Shown here in pieces: positions 35,517-44,005 of a stretch of DNA of 64,000 bases. The position numbers and the translations under genes were made by a program. The first letter of the stretch is position 1; each line of letters opens with the position of its first letter. Source of the DNA: Flavobacteriaceae bacterium UBA3611. GTDB lineage: Bacteria; Bacteroidota; Bacteroidia; Flavobacteriales; Flavobacteriaceae. Where the stretch lies: the NCBI GenBank assembly GCA_002375495.1, contig DFLU01000005.1, positions 275,594 through 339,593 of the forward strand. The letters are read 5' to 3'. Under the pieces are notes generated by a model that saw only the letters and a list, made by a program, of their open reading frames with translations, was not told the DNA's origin and made no database searches.

Positions 35517-36014
35517 ATGCGAAATCAAATTCTTGCTATGTTAATGTTCTTCGGAATGATTGCTACGATAGGTTCGGCAACTAATCTTTCCACAGAAAAA
35601 AAATACCAAAAAACATTTTATGACACTGGCATCCTAAAAGCAGAAGGCTGGCAAATTGGAACCGTTAAAACTGATTATTGGTATTTCTATCACGCCAACG
35701 GACAAGTAGCTTCCAAAGGAACTTTCAGAAGAAATAAAAAAGAAGGATATTGGTTTTATTACAACGAAGAAGGGCATCTGCTAAAAGAAGGGCACTATAA
35801 GCACGGAATGGCATCAGGTTGGTGGATTTTTTACGATATTGCAACCCATTCAGAAAAACGATTTCAATACAATCAGAACCAGAAAAATGGATATGCCCTT
35901 ATCTACAAAAACAATCGATTGAGAAGAGCAGAGAAATATCATAACAACACCAAAATTGGAGAATGGACCTCAATATTTTCTTTCAAACGAGATAACCCAG
36001 ACGTTTCGCTATAA
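35517..36014 (+). CDS. Secreted MORN/YwqK-like repeat protein
   Basis: A 165-residue protein with a signal peptide (ILAMLMFFGMIATIGSA) and tandem repeats of about 22 residues in the YwqK/MORN style: WYFYHANGQVASKGTFRRNK, YWFYYNEEGHLLKEGHYKHG and WWIFYDIATHSEKRFQYNQN. Such repeats form short beta hairpins at membranes or surfaces. The YwqK group is sometimes labelled an antitoxin, but I see no toxin partner here. Its stop codon overlaps the start of the GT2 gene by one base. Confidence 0.8.
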   Translation: MRNQILAMLMFFGMIATIGSATNLSTEKKYQKTFYDTGILKAEGWQIGTVKTDYWYFYHANGQVASKGTFRRNKKEGYWFYYNEEGHLLKEGHYKHGMASGWWIFYDIATHSEKRFQYNQNQKNGYALIYKNNRLRRAEKYHNNTKIGEWTSIFSFKRDNPDVSL

Positions 36015-36709
36015 TGCAACCTTCAGTAAAAGTAATCATACCTGCCTTTAACGAGGAAGCTTCTATTGGCCTTGTTGTACAAGACATCCCTGCGTTGGTA
36101 GAAGAAGTGATTGTAGTGAGTAACGGCTCGACAGACCAAACCGAAGCTATTGCAAAAGAAACCGGCGCCACTGTTTTGCAAGAACCGAAACGGGGCTACG
36201 GATACGCTTGTCTGAAAGGAATGGCGTATGTGGCAGCGCAGCCTAGGAAGCCCGATATTATTGTGTTTTTGGATGGCGACTACAGTGATTATCCGCAGCA
36301 ACTCACCGAATTAATTACCCCCATTGTTGAAAAAGATATCGATTTTGTAATTGGGGCAAGAGTAAAACGACTTAGGGAAGTAGGAGCGATGACATTTCCG
36401 CAGCGATTCGGAAATTGGCTGGCCACCTCGCTCATGAAACTTTTTTTTGGTGCAAGATTTACAGATTTAGGTCCGTTTCGGGCGATTAAATATAAAAAAC
36501 TGTTAGCACTTCAGATGGAAGACAAAACCTATGGTTGGACGGTAGAAATGCAATTAAAGGCACTAAAGAAAAAATATACCTATGTTGAAGTGCCCATGAA
36601 ATATAGAAATAGGATAGGCACTTCTAAAGTTTCTGGAACAGTAAAAGGTGCTATCTTTGCTGGCATTAAAATACTTGGCTGGATTTTTAAATACACGTTT
36701 AAAAAATGA
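36014..36709 (+). CDS. GT2 glycosyltransferase, dolichyl-phosphate mannose synthase-like
   Basis: A 231-residue family 2 glycosyltransferase resembling DPM1 and bacterial polyprenyl-phosphate sugar synthases. KVIIPAFNEEASIGLVV and VVSNGSTDQT form the nucleotide site, FLDGDYSDYP carries the metal-binding acids, and FPQRFGNWLATSLM plus GWTVEMQLKALKKKY are typical of the subfamily. The last 20 residues are hydrophobic and may touch the membrane. It could make a polyprenyl-phosphate sugar for the polytopic transferase at 41719. It overlaps the next gene by four bases (ATGA). Confidence 0.88.
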   Translation: MQPSVKVIIPAFNEEASIGLVVQDIPALVEEVIVVSNGSTDQTEAIAKETGATVLQEPKRGYGYACLKGMAYVAAQPRKPDIIVFLDGDYSDYPQQLTELITPIVEKDIDFVIGARVKRLREVGAMTFPQRFGNWLATSLMKLFFGARFTDLGPFRAIKYKKLLALQMEDKTYGWTVEMQLKALKKKYTYVEVPMKYRNRIGTSKVSGTVKGAIFAGIKILGWIFKYTFKK

Positions 36710-38196
36710 TACTTGAGACCATTGTCATGGTTATTTATACTGCCGCGCTCATCTTGATACTGATGTATGCGCTGGCCCAATTAAACCTCCTCTTTAATTA
36801 TCTGCGGAATAGAAAAAAGCACGATAGATGTGCCATGTTCGACCTTACTAATCCGGAAGAAATTCCATACGTGACCATACAATTACCAGTATACAACGAA
36901 CTGTATGTGATGGATCGCCTTTTAGAAAATATTGCAGCCATAGAGTACCCGCGAGAAAAACTGGAAATTCAAGTATTAGACGATAGCACAGACGAATCGT
37001 TAGAAACCACAGCCGCCCATATTGAAGCATTAAAAAAGTCGGGGCTCGACATTGTTCACGTAACGCGTGTAGATCGAAAAGGTTTTAAGGCTGGTGCTTT
37101 AAAGGAAGGCTTAACGACAGCAAAAGGAGAGTTTATCGCCATTTTTGATGCTGATTTCCTTCCGAAGAAAAAATGGTTGCTAAACACCATACCATATTTT
37201 AAAGACCGAAATATTGGCGTGGTGCAAACCCGTTGGGGGCATATAAACAGGGACTATTCGTTGCTTACCCGAGTGCAAGCATTTGCTTTGGATGCACACT
37301 TTACATTAGAACAGGTAGGGCGGAATAGCGAAGGACATTTTATTAATTTTAATGGTACTGCAGGAGTTTGGCGCAAGCAATGTATTCTGGATGCCGGCAA
37401 TTGGGAAGGCGACACACTAACCGAAGATCTTGACCTAAGCTATAGAGCACAATTAAAAAATTGGAAGTTTAAATATTTAGAAGAAGTAGAAACACCTGCC
37501 GAATTACCTGTTGTGATCAGTGCGGCACGGTCGCAACAATTTCGATGGAACAAGGGCGGGGCCGAAAACTTCAGGAAAATGCTGGGCAAGGTTTGGCGAA
37601 GCAAGAATATTTCGTTTAAAACCAAGATACATGGCACCTTGCACTTGCTAAACAGTACGATGTTCTTGAGCATTTTGGTGGTGGCGATTTTAAGTATTCC
37701 AATGTTGTATATCAAAAACGAATACGCCCATTTAAAGTATTACTTTATTGTAATGAGCTTTTTTGTTGTGAGCACGCTCATTTTCTTTATCTGCTATTGG
37801 TTTACCTTTAAAAAGATTAACGGTGGCGGATTCATGAGTTTTCTTGAATACATTGGTATGTTTTTTATTTTCTTCAGTATTGCCATGGGGTTCTCGGTAC
37901 ATAATTCTATCGCAGTGATTGAAGGCCATATTGGGAAAAAAAGTGAATTTATTCGCACACCAAAGTTCAATATTAACACCTTAAAAGATAGCTGGAAGGG
38001 CAACAAATACCTTCGCAGCAGGATTTCTCCAAACATTCTCATTGAAGGAATTTTGATGCTCTATTTCGGTTTTGGAATGTATTCGGCCTTCGTTGTTGGA
38101 GACCAAGGAGGCGATTTCGGACTTTTCCCGTTTCACTTAATGCTCTTCATTGGTTTCGGGTTTGTTTTTTTTAAGAGCATCATTAGTAGGGCTTAG
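36706..38196 (+). CDS. Cellulose-synthase-like processive GT2 membrane glycosyltransferase
   Basis: A 496-residue inner-membrane glycosyltransferase. One N-terminal membrane helix is followed by the GT2 domain: VTIQLPVYNELYV, VLDDSTDES, AIFDADFLP (DxD), TLTEDLDLSYR (TED) and QQFRWNKGG (QxxRW), all hallmarks of processive cellulose synthase-like enzymes. The C-terminal part has about five membrane helices. It is coupled to the DPM1-like gene by an ATGA overlap. It may build an envelope polysaccharide or a glycolipid. The product is not predictable from sequence. Confidence 0.9.
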   Translation: MILETIVMVIYTAALILILMYALAQLNLLFNYLRNRKKHDRCAMFDLTNPEEIPYVTIQLPVYNELYVMDRLLENIAAIEYPREKLEIQVLDDSTDESLETTAAHIEALKKSGLDIVHVTRVDRKGFKAGALKEGLTTAKGEFIAIFDADFLPKKKWLLNTIPYFKDRNIGVVQTRWGHINRDYSLLTRVQAFALDAHFTLEQVGRNSEGHFINFNGTAGVWRKQCILDAGNWEGDTLTEDLDLSYRAQLKNWKFKYLEEVETPAELPVVISAARSQQFRWNKGGAENFRKMLGKVWRSKNISFKTKIHGTLHLLNSTMFLSILVVAILSIPMLYIKNEYAHLKYYFIVMSFFVVSTLIFFICYWFTFKKINGGGFMSFLEYIGMFFIFFSIAMGFSVHNSIAVIEGHIGKKSEFIRTPKFNINTLKDSWKGNKYLRSRISPNILIEGILMLYFGFGMYSAFVVGDQGGDFGLFPFHLMLFIGFGFVFFKSIISRA

Positions 38197-38246
38197 TCAA
38201 AAAATTCTGCTATTTTAGAACCTTAATTTTTCAGCTTTCAAACTAA

Positions 38247-39185
38247 ATGTCCACTAACGTTAAAGCAACCTGTTGTATCAGCTTGTTGCTCATTATTTTT
38301 TCAGTTAACAGTTCCGCACAAAATGAAGGTGGAAACTATTATGCTGAAAGACAAGTGGAATTAATGCACGATAACGATTTTCTACATTTTACAGACCGTT
38401 GGTACACCACGGGGAGTTTCATCAGTTATCGGAAACTTCTGAACGAGCGGAATGAAAACATTCCCAATCGCAGACAGCTCACCTTTCAATTGGAACAATC
38501 TTTTTACACACCATCAAATATTCTATCAAGCCGTATTGAAGATTACGATAGGCCTTATGCAGGCTTCTTAGGCCTCAACACTTCGCTAACTCTTACCAAC
38601 GAACGACGGATGTTAGACTTTACGTTTACTATTGGGGTTACGGGTGAAATTTCAGGATCGGAAGGGTTACAAAATTGGTTTCACAGCACTAACGAATCGC
38701 AGGCCACACAATGGACTGGGCAGATTGAAAATAATACACACGCCAATCTCTACGGAAGTTACCTTCGTGAATGGAAAGTGTATTCAGGTTTTTTAGATGC
38801 GATTTTAGCTACCAAACCAAAAGTAGCGTTGGGCACCAAAGATTATTATCTTGAAAATACGATGACGTTATTTTTGGGCAAACGCAATGCTATGGAAAAT
38901 ACCATGGCATATCGCCAATTGGGGACCATAGAAAATGAATTGTTTTTTGCGTTAACTGGCGCCTATCGATATGTAATACACGATGCCATGTTGCAAGGTT
39001 CTATTATTTCAGACAACAGTGAATTTACATTAGAACCCGTGAATTCACTCATTTTTTATGGTGCTGAAATGTATTGGAGAACACGAAGAATGGATTTTAA
39101 AGTTGCCTATATGTTCACAACCAAACGTGCCGAAAGTACGGGCACACACGGGTTTAGCACCTTGTCTATTTCGCGTAATTTTTAG
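38247..39185 (+). CDS. LpxR-type lipid A 3'-O-deacylase
   Basis: A 312-residue outer-membrane enzyme of the LpxR family, which removes the 3'-acyloxyacyl chain of lipid A. After a signal peptide (ending NSSAQ) it has LMHDNDFLHFTDRWYTTG, matching the LpxR NDxxxxTDRxYTxG active region, and GEISGSEGLQNWFHS, which fits the segment with the catalytic His. The rest is a beta-barrel ending SISRNF with terminal Phe. It follows the GT2 genes by 51 bases. Its stop codon overlaps that of the convergent M28 peptidase by four bases. Confidence 0.9.
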   Translation: MSTNVKATCCISLLLIIFSVNSSAQNEGGNYYAERQVELMHDNDFLHFTDRWYTTGSFISYRKLLNERNENIPNRRQLTFQLEQSFYTPSNILSSRIEDYDRPYAGFLGLNTSLTLTNERRMLDFTFTIGVTGEISGSEGLQNWFHSTNESQATQWTGQIENNTHANLYGSYLREWKVYSGFLDAILATKPKVALGTKDYYLENTMTLFLGKRNAMENTMAYRQLGTIENELFFALTGAYRYVIHDAMLQGSIISDNSEFTLEPVNSLIFYGAEMYWRTRRMDFKVAYMFTTKRAESTGTHGFSTLSISRNF

Positions 39186-40426
39186 AAGGTAACCTCCATT
39201 TCTTGCGTAGCTCCTTCCCGCTCGATAACTACTTTGGTAGTTTGTCCTTCTTCAAATGTAGCCAATGCTTTCATATAGCTCATCATGTCTGTTACTTCAA
39301 AGGCCCCGAGTTTCTTAACGATATCTCCCTTTAGAAGTCCTGCTTTTTGTGCTGGCTTGTCTTCGCTCACTCCGTCGATGCGCATTCCTTCGCCCGTAAA
39401 CAGATAATCGGGAACCACGCCTAGTCCTACTTTAAATCTGGGCACTTCTTCGCTTTCATCTTTCGTTTTCCGAAAAGCTAATTTCCCGTCATCGTTCAGG
39501 TCTACAATAATGGCATGGATATAATCTGAAATTTTCTGCATTCCTTCATAGTTCAGTTTCTCAGCATCATCACCAGGCTTGTGGTAATCTTCGTGTTGCC
39601 CTGTAAAAAAGTGCAACACTGGAATATCGGCCAAGTAAAAACTGGTATGGTCGCTCGGACCAATTCCACTATTGTGTTCAGCAATTGTGAGTCCGTAGTC
39701 ATTATTCGCAAAAAGTGTCTGTTTGAAAATGGGTGATGTGCCCACTCCGTGAACAGCGATGGTGTTTTCTTCATTTAAACGGCCTACCATGTCCATATTG
39801 ATCATGTAGGTAATTCCATTTTTGTCTACGGTACTATTTTTTACGAAATAATTGCTGCCCAAGAGTCCCATTTCTTCGCCAGAAAAAGCAATGAATAAAT
39901 AATTATTGTCTTTTGTGTTTTCCTCTGTGGCGTCAATCAGTTTAGAGGCCAGATTCAGCATCACTGCCACTCCGCTGGCATTATCGTCTGCACCATTGTG
40001 GACGGCAGGTTTTTCTTCTCGATACAAAGAACCTTCTCCGCCCATACCTAGGTGGTCATAATGCGCACCGATGACGACTGTTGTAGACGCTTTATTATCT
40101 ATAAACCCGATTACATTGGTTCCTGTAAGCGTACTATCGCTTTTAAGACCCGTGAATTCTGCTTGTTCGTGCGGATTGCTACTAGGACGGAATGTAAAGG
40201 TCTGCGTATAATTATTTTGATAGCCTTTAGGTACTAGGCCAATTTCTTTAAAACGATCTTCAATATAGGTGGCTGCTTGTAGTTCACCCTCGGTCCCAGT
40301 TTGTCTGCCATTAAAAGTGTCATCAGCCAAAGCAAACACATCCTCTTTCATGGTTGTTTCTTTTTTTACATTTTCTTGGCACGAAAAGAGAATGAAAGTC
40401 GCACAAAGTATCCAAATTAAACGCAT
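39182..40426 (-). CDS. M28 family zinc aminopeptidase lipoprotein with PDZ domain
   Basis: A 414-residue lipoprotein (lipobox LFSC) with an M28 metallopeptidase domain and a C-terminal PDZ domain. Zinc ligands are seen in VVIGAHYDHLGMGG, NGADDNASGVAVML, FSGEEMGLLGS, MINMDMVGRL and GIGPSDHTSF. The PDZ part, about residues 325-410, includes EDKPAQKAGLLKGDIVKK. It is predicted to cleave amino-terminal residues of peptides at the cell envelope. I take ATG 40426 over a start six codons upstream. It is divergent from the TolB-like gene with a 30-base intergenic space. Confidence 0.93.
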   Translation of the reverse strand: MRLIWILCATFILFSCQENVKKETTMKEDVFALADDTFNGRQTGTEGELQAATYIEDRFKEIGLVPKGYQNNYTQTFTFRPSSNPHEQAEFTGLKSDSTLTGTNVIGFIDNKASTTVVIGAHYDHLGMGGEGSLYREEKPAVHNGADDNASGVAVMLNLASKLIDATEENTKDNNYLFIAFSGEEMGLLGSNYFVKNSTVDKNGITYMINMDMVGRLNEENTIAVHGVGTSPIFKQTLFANNDYGLTIAEHNSGIGPSDHTSFYLADIPVLHFFTGQHEDYHKPGDDAEKLNYEGMQKISDYIHAIIVDLNDDGKLAFRKTKDESEEVPRFKVGLGVVPDYLFTGEGMRIDGVSEDKPAQKAGLLKGDIVKKLGAFEVTDMMSYMKALATFEEGQTTKVVIEREGATQEMEVTF

Positions 40427-40431
40427 ATCCT

Positions 40432-40449
40432 TATTTTTGCACAAAAATA
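40432..40449. promoter_or_regulatory. Back-to-back divergent -7 elements forming a near palindrome
   Basis: TATTTTTG on the plus strand (40432-40439) and on the minus strand (40442-40449) are exact TAnnTTTG matches, two bases apart. They lie between the M28 gene and the TolB-like gene and could serve both. No clear -33 elements are seen. Confidence 0.5.
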
Positions 40450-40456
40450 CAGCAAA

Positions 40457-41590
40457 ATGCGATACGTACTTTATATTTCGATACTCTGTTTCCTAATTTC
40501 TTGTAAGAATTCAACTGAAGAAAAAATAGTAGACGACACATCGAAAACTATGGAACAAATTTCTGAAAAAACCTTGATGGAATGGGATGATGACAGCCTT
40601 ATTTACCCAGAAGAAAAACATTTCAAAAATATTCGGCAGGTTACTTTTGGAGGCGATAATGCAGAGGCCTATTGGAGTTTCGACGATAGCCAACTGGTAT
40701 TCCAATCGAATAATAGCGCTTGGGGAATGGAATGTGACCAAATGTTCTTAATGAATGCTTCGGAAACATTTAAGGGTGACAAACAGCCGCCAATGATCAG
40801 TACGGGCAACGGAAGAACTACATGTGCTTATTTTTTACCTGACAACAAGCATTATGTATATGGCTCTACGCATTTGGTAAACAAAGAATGTCCTGAGGTA
40901 CCACTTCGGAAAAACGGAAAATACGTATGGCCGGTATACGATAGTTTCGACATTTTTGTGTCTGACCTCGAAGGAAATATTACGGCACAGCTCACGAACG
41001 AACCGGGTTACGATGCTGAAGCTACCGTTTCTCCGAAGGGTGATAAAATAGTATTTACCTCGATGCGTAGTGGCGATTTAGAATTGTACACCATGAATAT
41101 TGATGGGTCTGATGTGCGTCAAATTACAGACGAATTAGGGTATGACGGCGGGGCTTTTTTCTCTCCTGACGGAACAAAATTGATCTTTAGAGCATCTCGA
41201 CCAAAAACGGCAGAAGCTGTAAAAGAATACAAAGACCTGTTAGCACAGGGATTGGTGCAGCCTACTGAAATGGAACTTTTTATTTGTGATGCAGATGGAA
41301 GCAATTTAAGGCAACTAACCAATTTGGGCAACGCCAACTGGAGCCCTTTCTTTCACCCAAGCGGTGAAAAAATATTGTTCAGCAGTAATTTTGAAGCAGA
41401 ACGCGGATTTCCATTTAATTTATATTTAATCGATCTTGATGGAAAGAACTTAGAGCGTGTGACACATAGCCAAACATTTGATGCGTTTCCTGTTTTTTCA
41501 AATGATGGCAAATACTTAGCGTTTTCTTCCAATCGGAATAATGGTGGTGGCCGTGACACCAATCTTTTTATTGCTGAATGGCAGGATTAA
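40457..41590 (+). CDS. TolB-like beta-propeller (PD40) lipoprotein
   Basis: A 377-residue lipoprotein (lipobox LISC) made of PD40/WD40-like repeats: AEATVSPKGDKIVFTSMRSG, GGAFFSPDGTKLIFRASRP, NWSPFFHPSGEKILFSSN and AFPVFSNDGKYLAFSSNRNN are the blades. These proteins form TolB-type propellers without a hydrolase domain. No active-site motif is visible, so a binding or scaffold role in the envelope is most likely. It is divergent from the M28 peptidase. A terminator hairpin follows at 41656. Confidence 0.88.
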   Translation: MRYVLYISILCFLISCKNSTEEKIVDDTSKTMEQISEKTLMEWDDDSLIYPEEKHFKNIRQVTFGGDNAEAYWSFDDSQLVFQSNNSAWGMECDQMFLMNASETFKGDKQPPMISTGNGRTTCAYFLPDNKHYVYGSTHLVNKECPEVPLRKNGKYVWPVYDSFDIFVSDLEGNITAQLTNEPGYDAEATVSPKGDKIVFTSMRSGDLELYTMNIDGSDVRQITDELGYDGGAFFSPDGTKLIFRASRPKTAEAVKEYKDLLAQGLVQPTEMELFICDADGSNLRQLTNLGNANWSPFFHPSGEKILFSSNFEAERGFPFNLYLIDLDGKNLERVTHSQTFDAFPVFSNDGKYLAFSSNRNNGGGRDTNLFIAEWQD

Positions 41591-41618
41591 TTTTCAAAAA
41601 TTAAAATTTTTCTGAAAG

Positions 41619-41718
41619 CTCGAGTGCATTCTTTCTACCAACGATGAAAGAATGTGTATCGAGAAGGTTTCTTCTCGATACTATTTTTAACTTGCGTAGC
41701 AATTAAAAATCACTCGAG
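41619..41718 (+). other. Three-arm RNA-like structure abutting a GTG start
   Basis: CTCGAGTG (41619-41626) pairs perfectly with CACTCGAG (41711-41718). Inside are a 9-bp hairpin (41627-41635 with 41646-41654), a 10-bp hairpin (41656-41665 with 41672-41681) and a small TTGC/GCAA hairpin near 41693-41703. The outer arm ends exactly where the GTG start codon of the next gene begins. Confidence 0.45.
41656..41688 (+). terminator. Terminator after the TolB-like gene
   Basis: GTATCGAGAA and TTCTCGATAC form a perfect 10-bp stem with loop GGTTTC, followed by TATTTTT. It lies 66 bases after the stop codon. It is also the second arm of the larger structure at 41619-41718. Confidence 0.75.
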
Positions 41719-43176
41719 GTGAATCTCACGTTAGAACGTCTGAAAGCTATAGTGCTCCCATTTTTGGGAGCCGTTATTTTCTATGTTCTGTTTGCGTATT
41801 ATCTTGAGCGGAGCGAATTTATAGCCCTCCTCTTGCTGTACGGAGCACTGTTTTTTGTGAGTTGGCGTATCATCGAACATTCTAAACTTAAATTTTGGAC
41901 GCTAGTAGCAATCGGAATTTGTTTTCGATTGTTGTTTCTTCCTGCTATCCCCAATTTATCGCAAGATTTTTATCGGTTTTTGTGGGATGGACGATTGTTG
42001 ATACAAGGAGTGAACCCATACATTTTAACTCCGTTATCTTACATGACAGACCTCTCGACTGCCAGTCCGATAGATTCGTTATGGCAGGCGCTCGAGGTGA
42101 CATCTGGCATTACTGTGTCAGACGCTGCCATTCTTTACAACGGTATGGGAGAATTAAATGCAAGTCATTATAGCAACTACCCGCCCGTAAATCAGTTGTG
42201 TTTTGCCATTGCAGCGCTTCTATCAGGGAAAAGTATTGTTGGCTCGGTCGTTGTTTTGCGGGTGCTGATTATCTTAGCCGACATTGGGATTGTAATTCTT
42301 GGAAAGAAACTATTAGAGCGGCTCAAGCTTCCTAGCAAGAATATTTTTTGGTACTTCCTGAATCCGTTTATCATCATAGAGCTTACCGGTAACCTACATT
42401 TTGAAGGGGTCATGCTTTTCTTCTTAGTGGTTGCATTGTATGCGCTCTGTAAAAAAAAATGGTTTTGGGCCGCAGTGCTCTTAGGAATTTCCATTTCAGT
42501 AAAACTATTACCACTATTGTTGTTGCCCCTGTTTTTCGGATATTTTGTAAAGTTCAAAAAGAACGTGAAGGAAACCACCACTTCTCCATTTCCTGCACTA
42601 GGTATTTTTAGACTCATAACCTTTTATGTTGTTGTACTAGTGGTTGTCCTATTAACTTTTGCTCCATTTCTATCGTCAGCGTTTATCGCTAACTTTTCAG
42701 CGACCATTGCCTTGTGGTTTCAAAACTTCGAGTTCAATGCGAGTGTGTATTATATCATTCGGTGGATTGGTTATCAGACCGTTGGTTGGAATATCATTGG
42801 CACCGCAGGGAAAATACTTCCAATTATTGTTGTGATTGCTTTGCTAGCCCTTGCCTTTTTCCGTAGAAACACAACACTACAGCAACTCATTACCGCCATG
42901 CTCTTTGGAGTTTCTATCTACTTTCTACTATCTACAACCGTACACCCTTGGTATGTTGCAACTCCGCTCATTCTGTCCGTTTTTACTACGTACAAATTTC
43001 CGATCGTGTGGAGCTTTTTTGTGATATTGAGCTATTCGGCCTACGGAGCAAATGGTTTTGATGAAAACTTGTGGTTGGTCGCACTAGAATATATTGTTGT
43101 TATTTCTTTTGCTATTACCGAGATTAGCTCCAAAACTGGTAAAAGAGAAGGAAACTTCCGGATTGTAGCACGCTAG
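41719..43176 (+). CDS. Polytopic glycosyltransferase, GT87-like mannosyltransferase
   Basis: A 485-residue membrane protein starting at GTG 41719, with about 10-12 hydrophobic helices. NLSQDFYRFLWDGRLLIQG near residue 82, with an acidic residue in the first loop, and NPYILTPL resemble the GT-C fold enzymes that use polyprenyl-phosphate sugars. HFEGVMLFFLVVALYAL and VKLLPLLLLPL are also typical of GT87/DUF2029 transferases. It could use a lipid-linked sugar made by the DPM1-like protein encoded at 36014. Its stop codon overlaps that of the convergent DUF155 gene by four bases. The specificity is inferred. Confidence 0.8.
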   Translation: MNLTLERLKAIVLPFLGAVIFYVLFAYYLERSEFIALLLLYGALFFVSWRIIEHSKLKFWTLVAIGICFRLLFLPAIPNLSQDFYRFLWDGRLLIQGVNPYILTPLSYMTDLSTASPIDSLWQALEVTSGITVSDAAILYNGMGELNASHYSNYPPVNQLCFAIAALLSGKSIVGSVVVLRVLIILADIGIVILGKKLLERLKLPSKNIFWYFLNPFIIIELTGNLHFEGVMLFFLVVALYALCKKKWFWAAVLLGISISVKLLPLLLLPLFFGYFVKFKKNVKETTTSPFPALGIFRLITFYVVVLVVVLLTFAPFLSSAFIANFSATIALWFQNFEFNASVYYIIRWIGYQTVGWNIIGTAGKILPIIVVIALLALAFFRRNTTLQQLITAMLFGVSIYFLLSTTVHPWYVATPLILSVFTTYKFPIVWSFFVILSYSAYGANGFDENLWLVALEYIVVISFAITEISSKTGKREGNFRIVAR

Positions 43177-43949
43177 AAAACCTTTGTTACAAACAAATCT
43201 ATCACTTCAATTACAATCAGGATGATTATGATCCATTCTAGGGTACTGCTCTCTTTATGGTTCCAAATGTCCTTAAAAAGCTCTAAGTTTTCTTTAATGA
43301 TGGTAATCCGATCTTGAATGTTTCTATATCGGTCTTTAAGGTCGAATACCTGCTTCAGTTCATTATCAAGTTTCGCCAACTGCTCGTCTTCCCAAACCAC
43401 TTCTGGAGAATCGAAGATGTACAAATTTTCTGAAATTCTATTTTTTATATTGAGGGTTCTACCGATAAATTTTTTCAACTTGAGGCTAGAAATATGCAGT
43501 CTCCCCTTCCGTTCGAGCGATTGTGTGTGCTTACTGGCTTCCTCCAATAATCGTTCAGTGATTTCAGAATAACGGTCTAATGCCACCGATTGTGAAGTAT
43601 GCAGCATGATAAGGCGCACCATTTCTTCATCTACTTCAGGAATCGTAACACTATCAAACAAAACTTTCGTCGTTTTCTCCTTAATGGAAACATCAATTGT
43701 TTCAATTAGATTACCGCTCACTTCTCCTTTTCCAAAAGGGGCAAGTTGCTGCGCAATCTCTTTGATTCGTACTTCGGAAATATTAAAATAGCTTACGATT
43801 CCAAACTGGAAAATATACACGAATTTTGTGTCGCTCAGTTTGTAAAAAAGTTCATCACTATCACTAAACAGTAAATTTGCCTTGAAGTTTTTCCGTATCT
43901 CACGGATATTCAGTTGCTGTGCGATCTGGCGCGACTGTACTTTAAACAT
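43173..43949 (-). CDS. RMD1/YagE family protein (DUF155)
   Basis: A 258-residue protein of the DUF155 (RMD1/Sif2-like) family, known in yeast for mitochondrial proteins and of unclear role in bacteria. FVYIFQFGIVSYFNISE near residue 46 and VRLIMLHTSQSVALDRYSE near residue 130 are family segments. A coiled-coil-like stretch precedes a single C-terminal membrane helix, WIIIILIVIEVIDLFV. It is the last gene of the polyamine operon, 56 bases after the GNAT-nitrilase gene. No catalytic motif is known. Confidence 0.85.
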   Translation of the reverse strand: MFKVQSRQIAQQLNIREIRKNFKANLLFSDSDELFYKLSDTKFVYIFQFGIVSYFNISEVRIKEIAQQLAPFGKGEVSGNLIETIDVSIKEKTTKVLFDSVTIPEVDEEMVRLIMLHTSQSVALDRYSEITERLLEEASKHTQSLERKGRLHISSLKLKKFIGRTLNIKNRISENLYIFDSPEVVWEDEQLAKLDNELKQVFDLKDRYRNIQDRITIIKENLELFKDIWNHKESSTLEWIIIILIVIEVIDLFVTKVF

Positions 43950-44005
43950 AGGGGTGTTCGATTCCGCGTTACGGAATACATCTGATTAAAAATTAGGGGT
44001 GTTTT

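Noticed and set aside
35517..36014. YwqK-like protein as an antitoxin
   Set aside because: It is secreted and has no toxin gene beside it; the antitoxin label in the family is not supported here.
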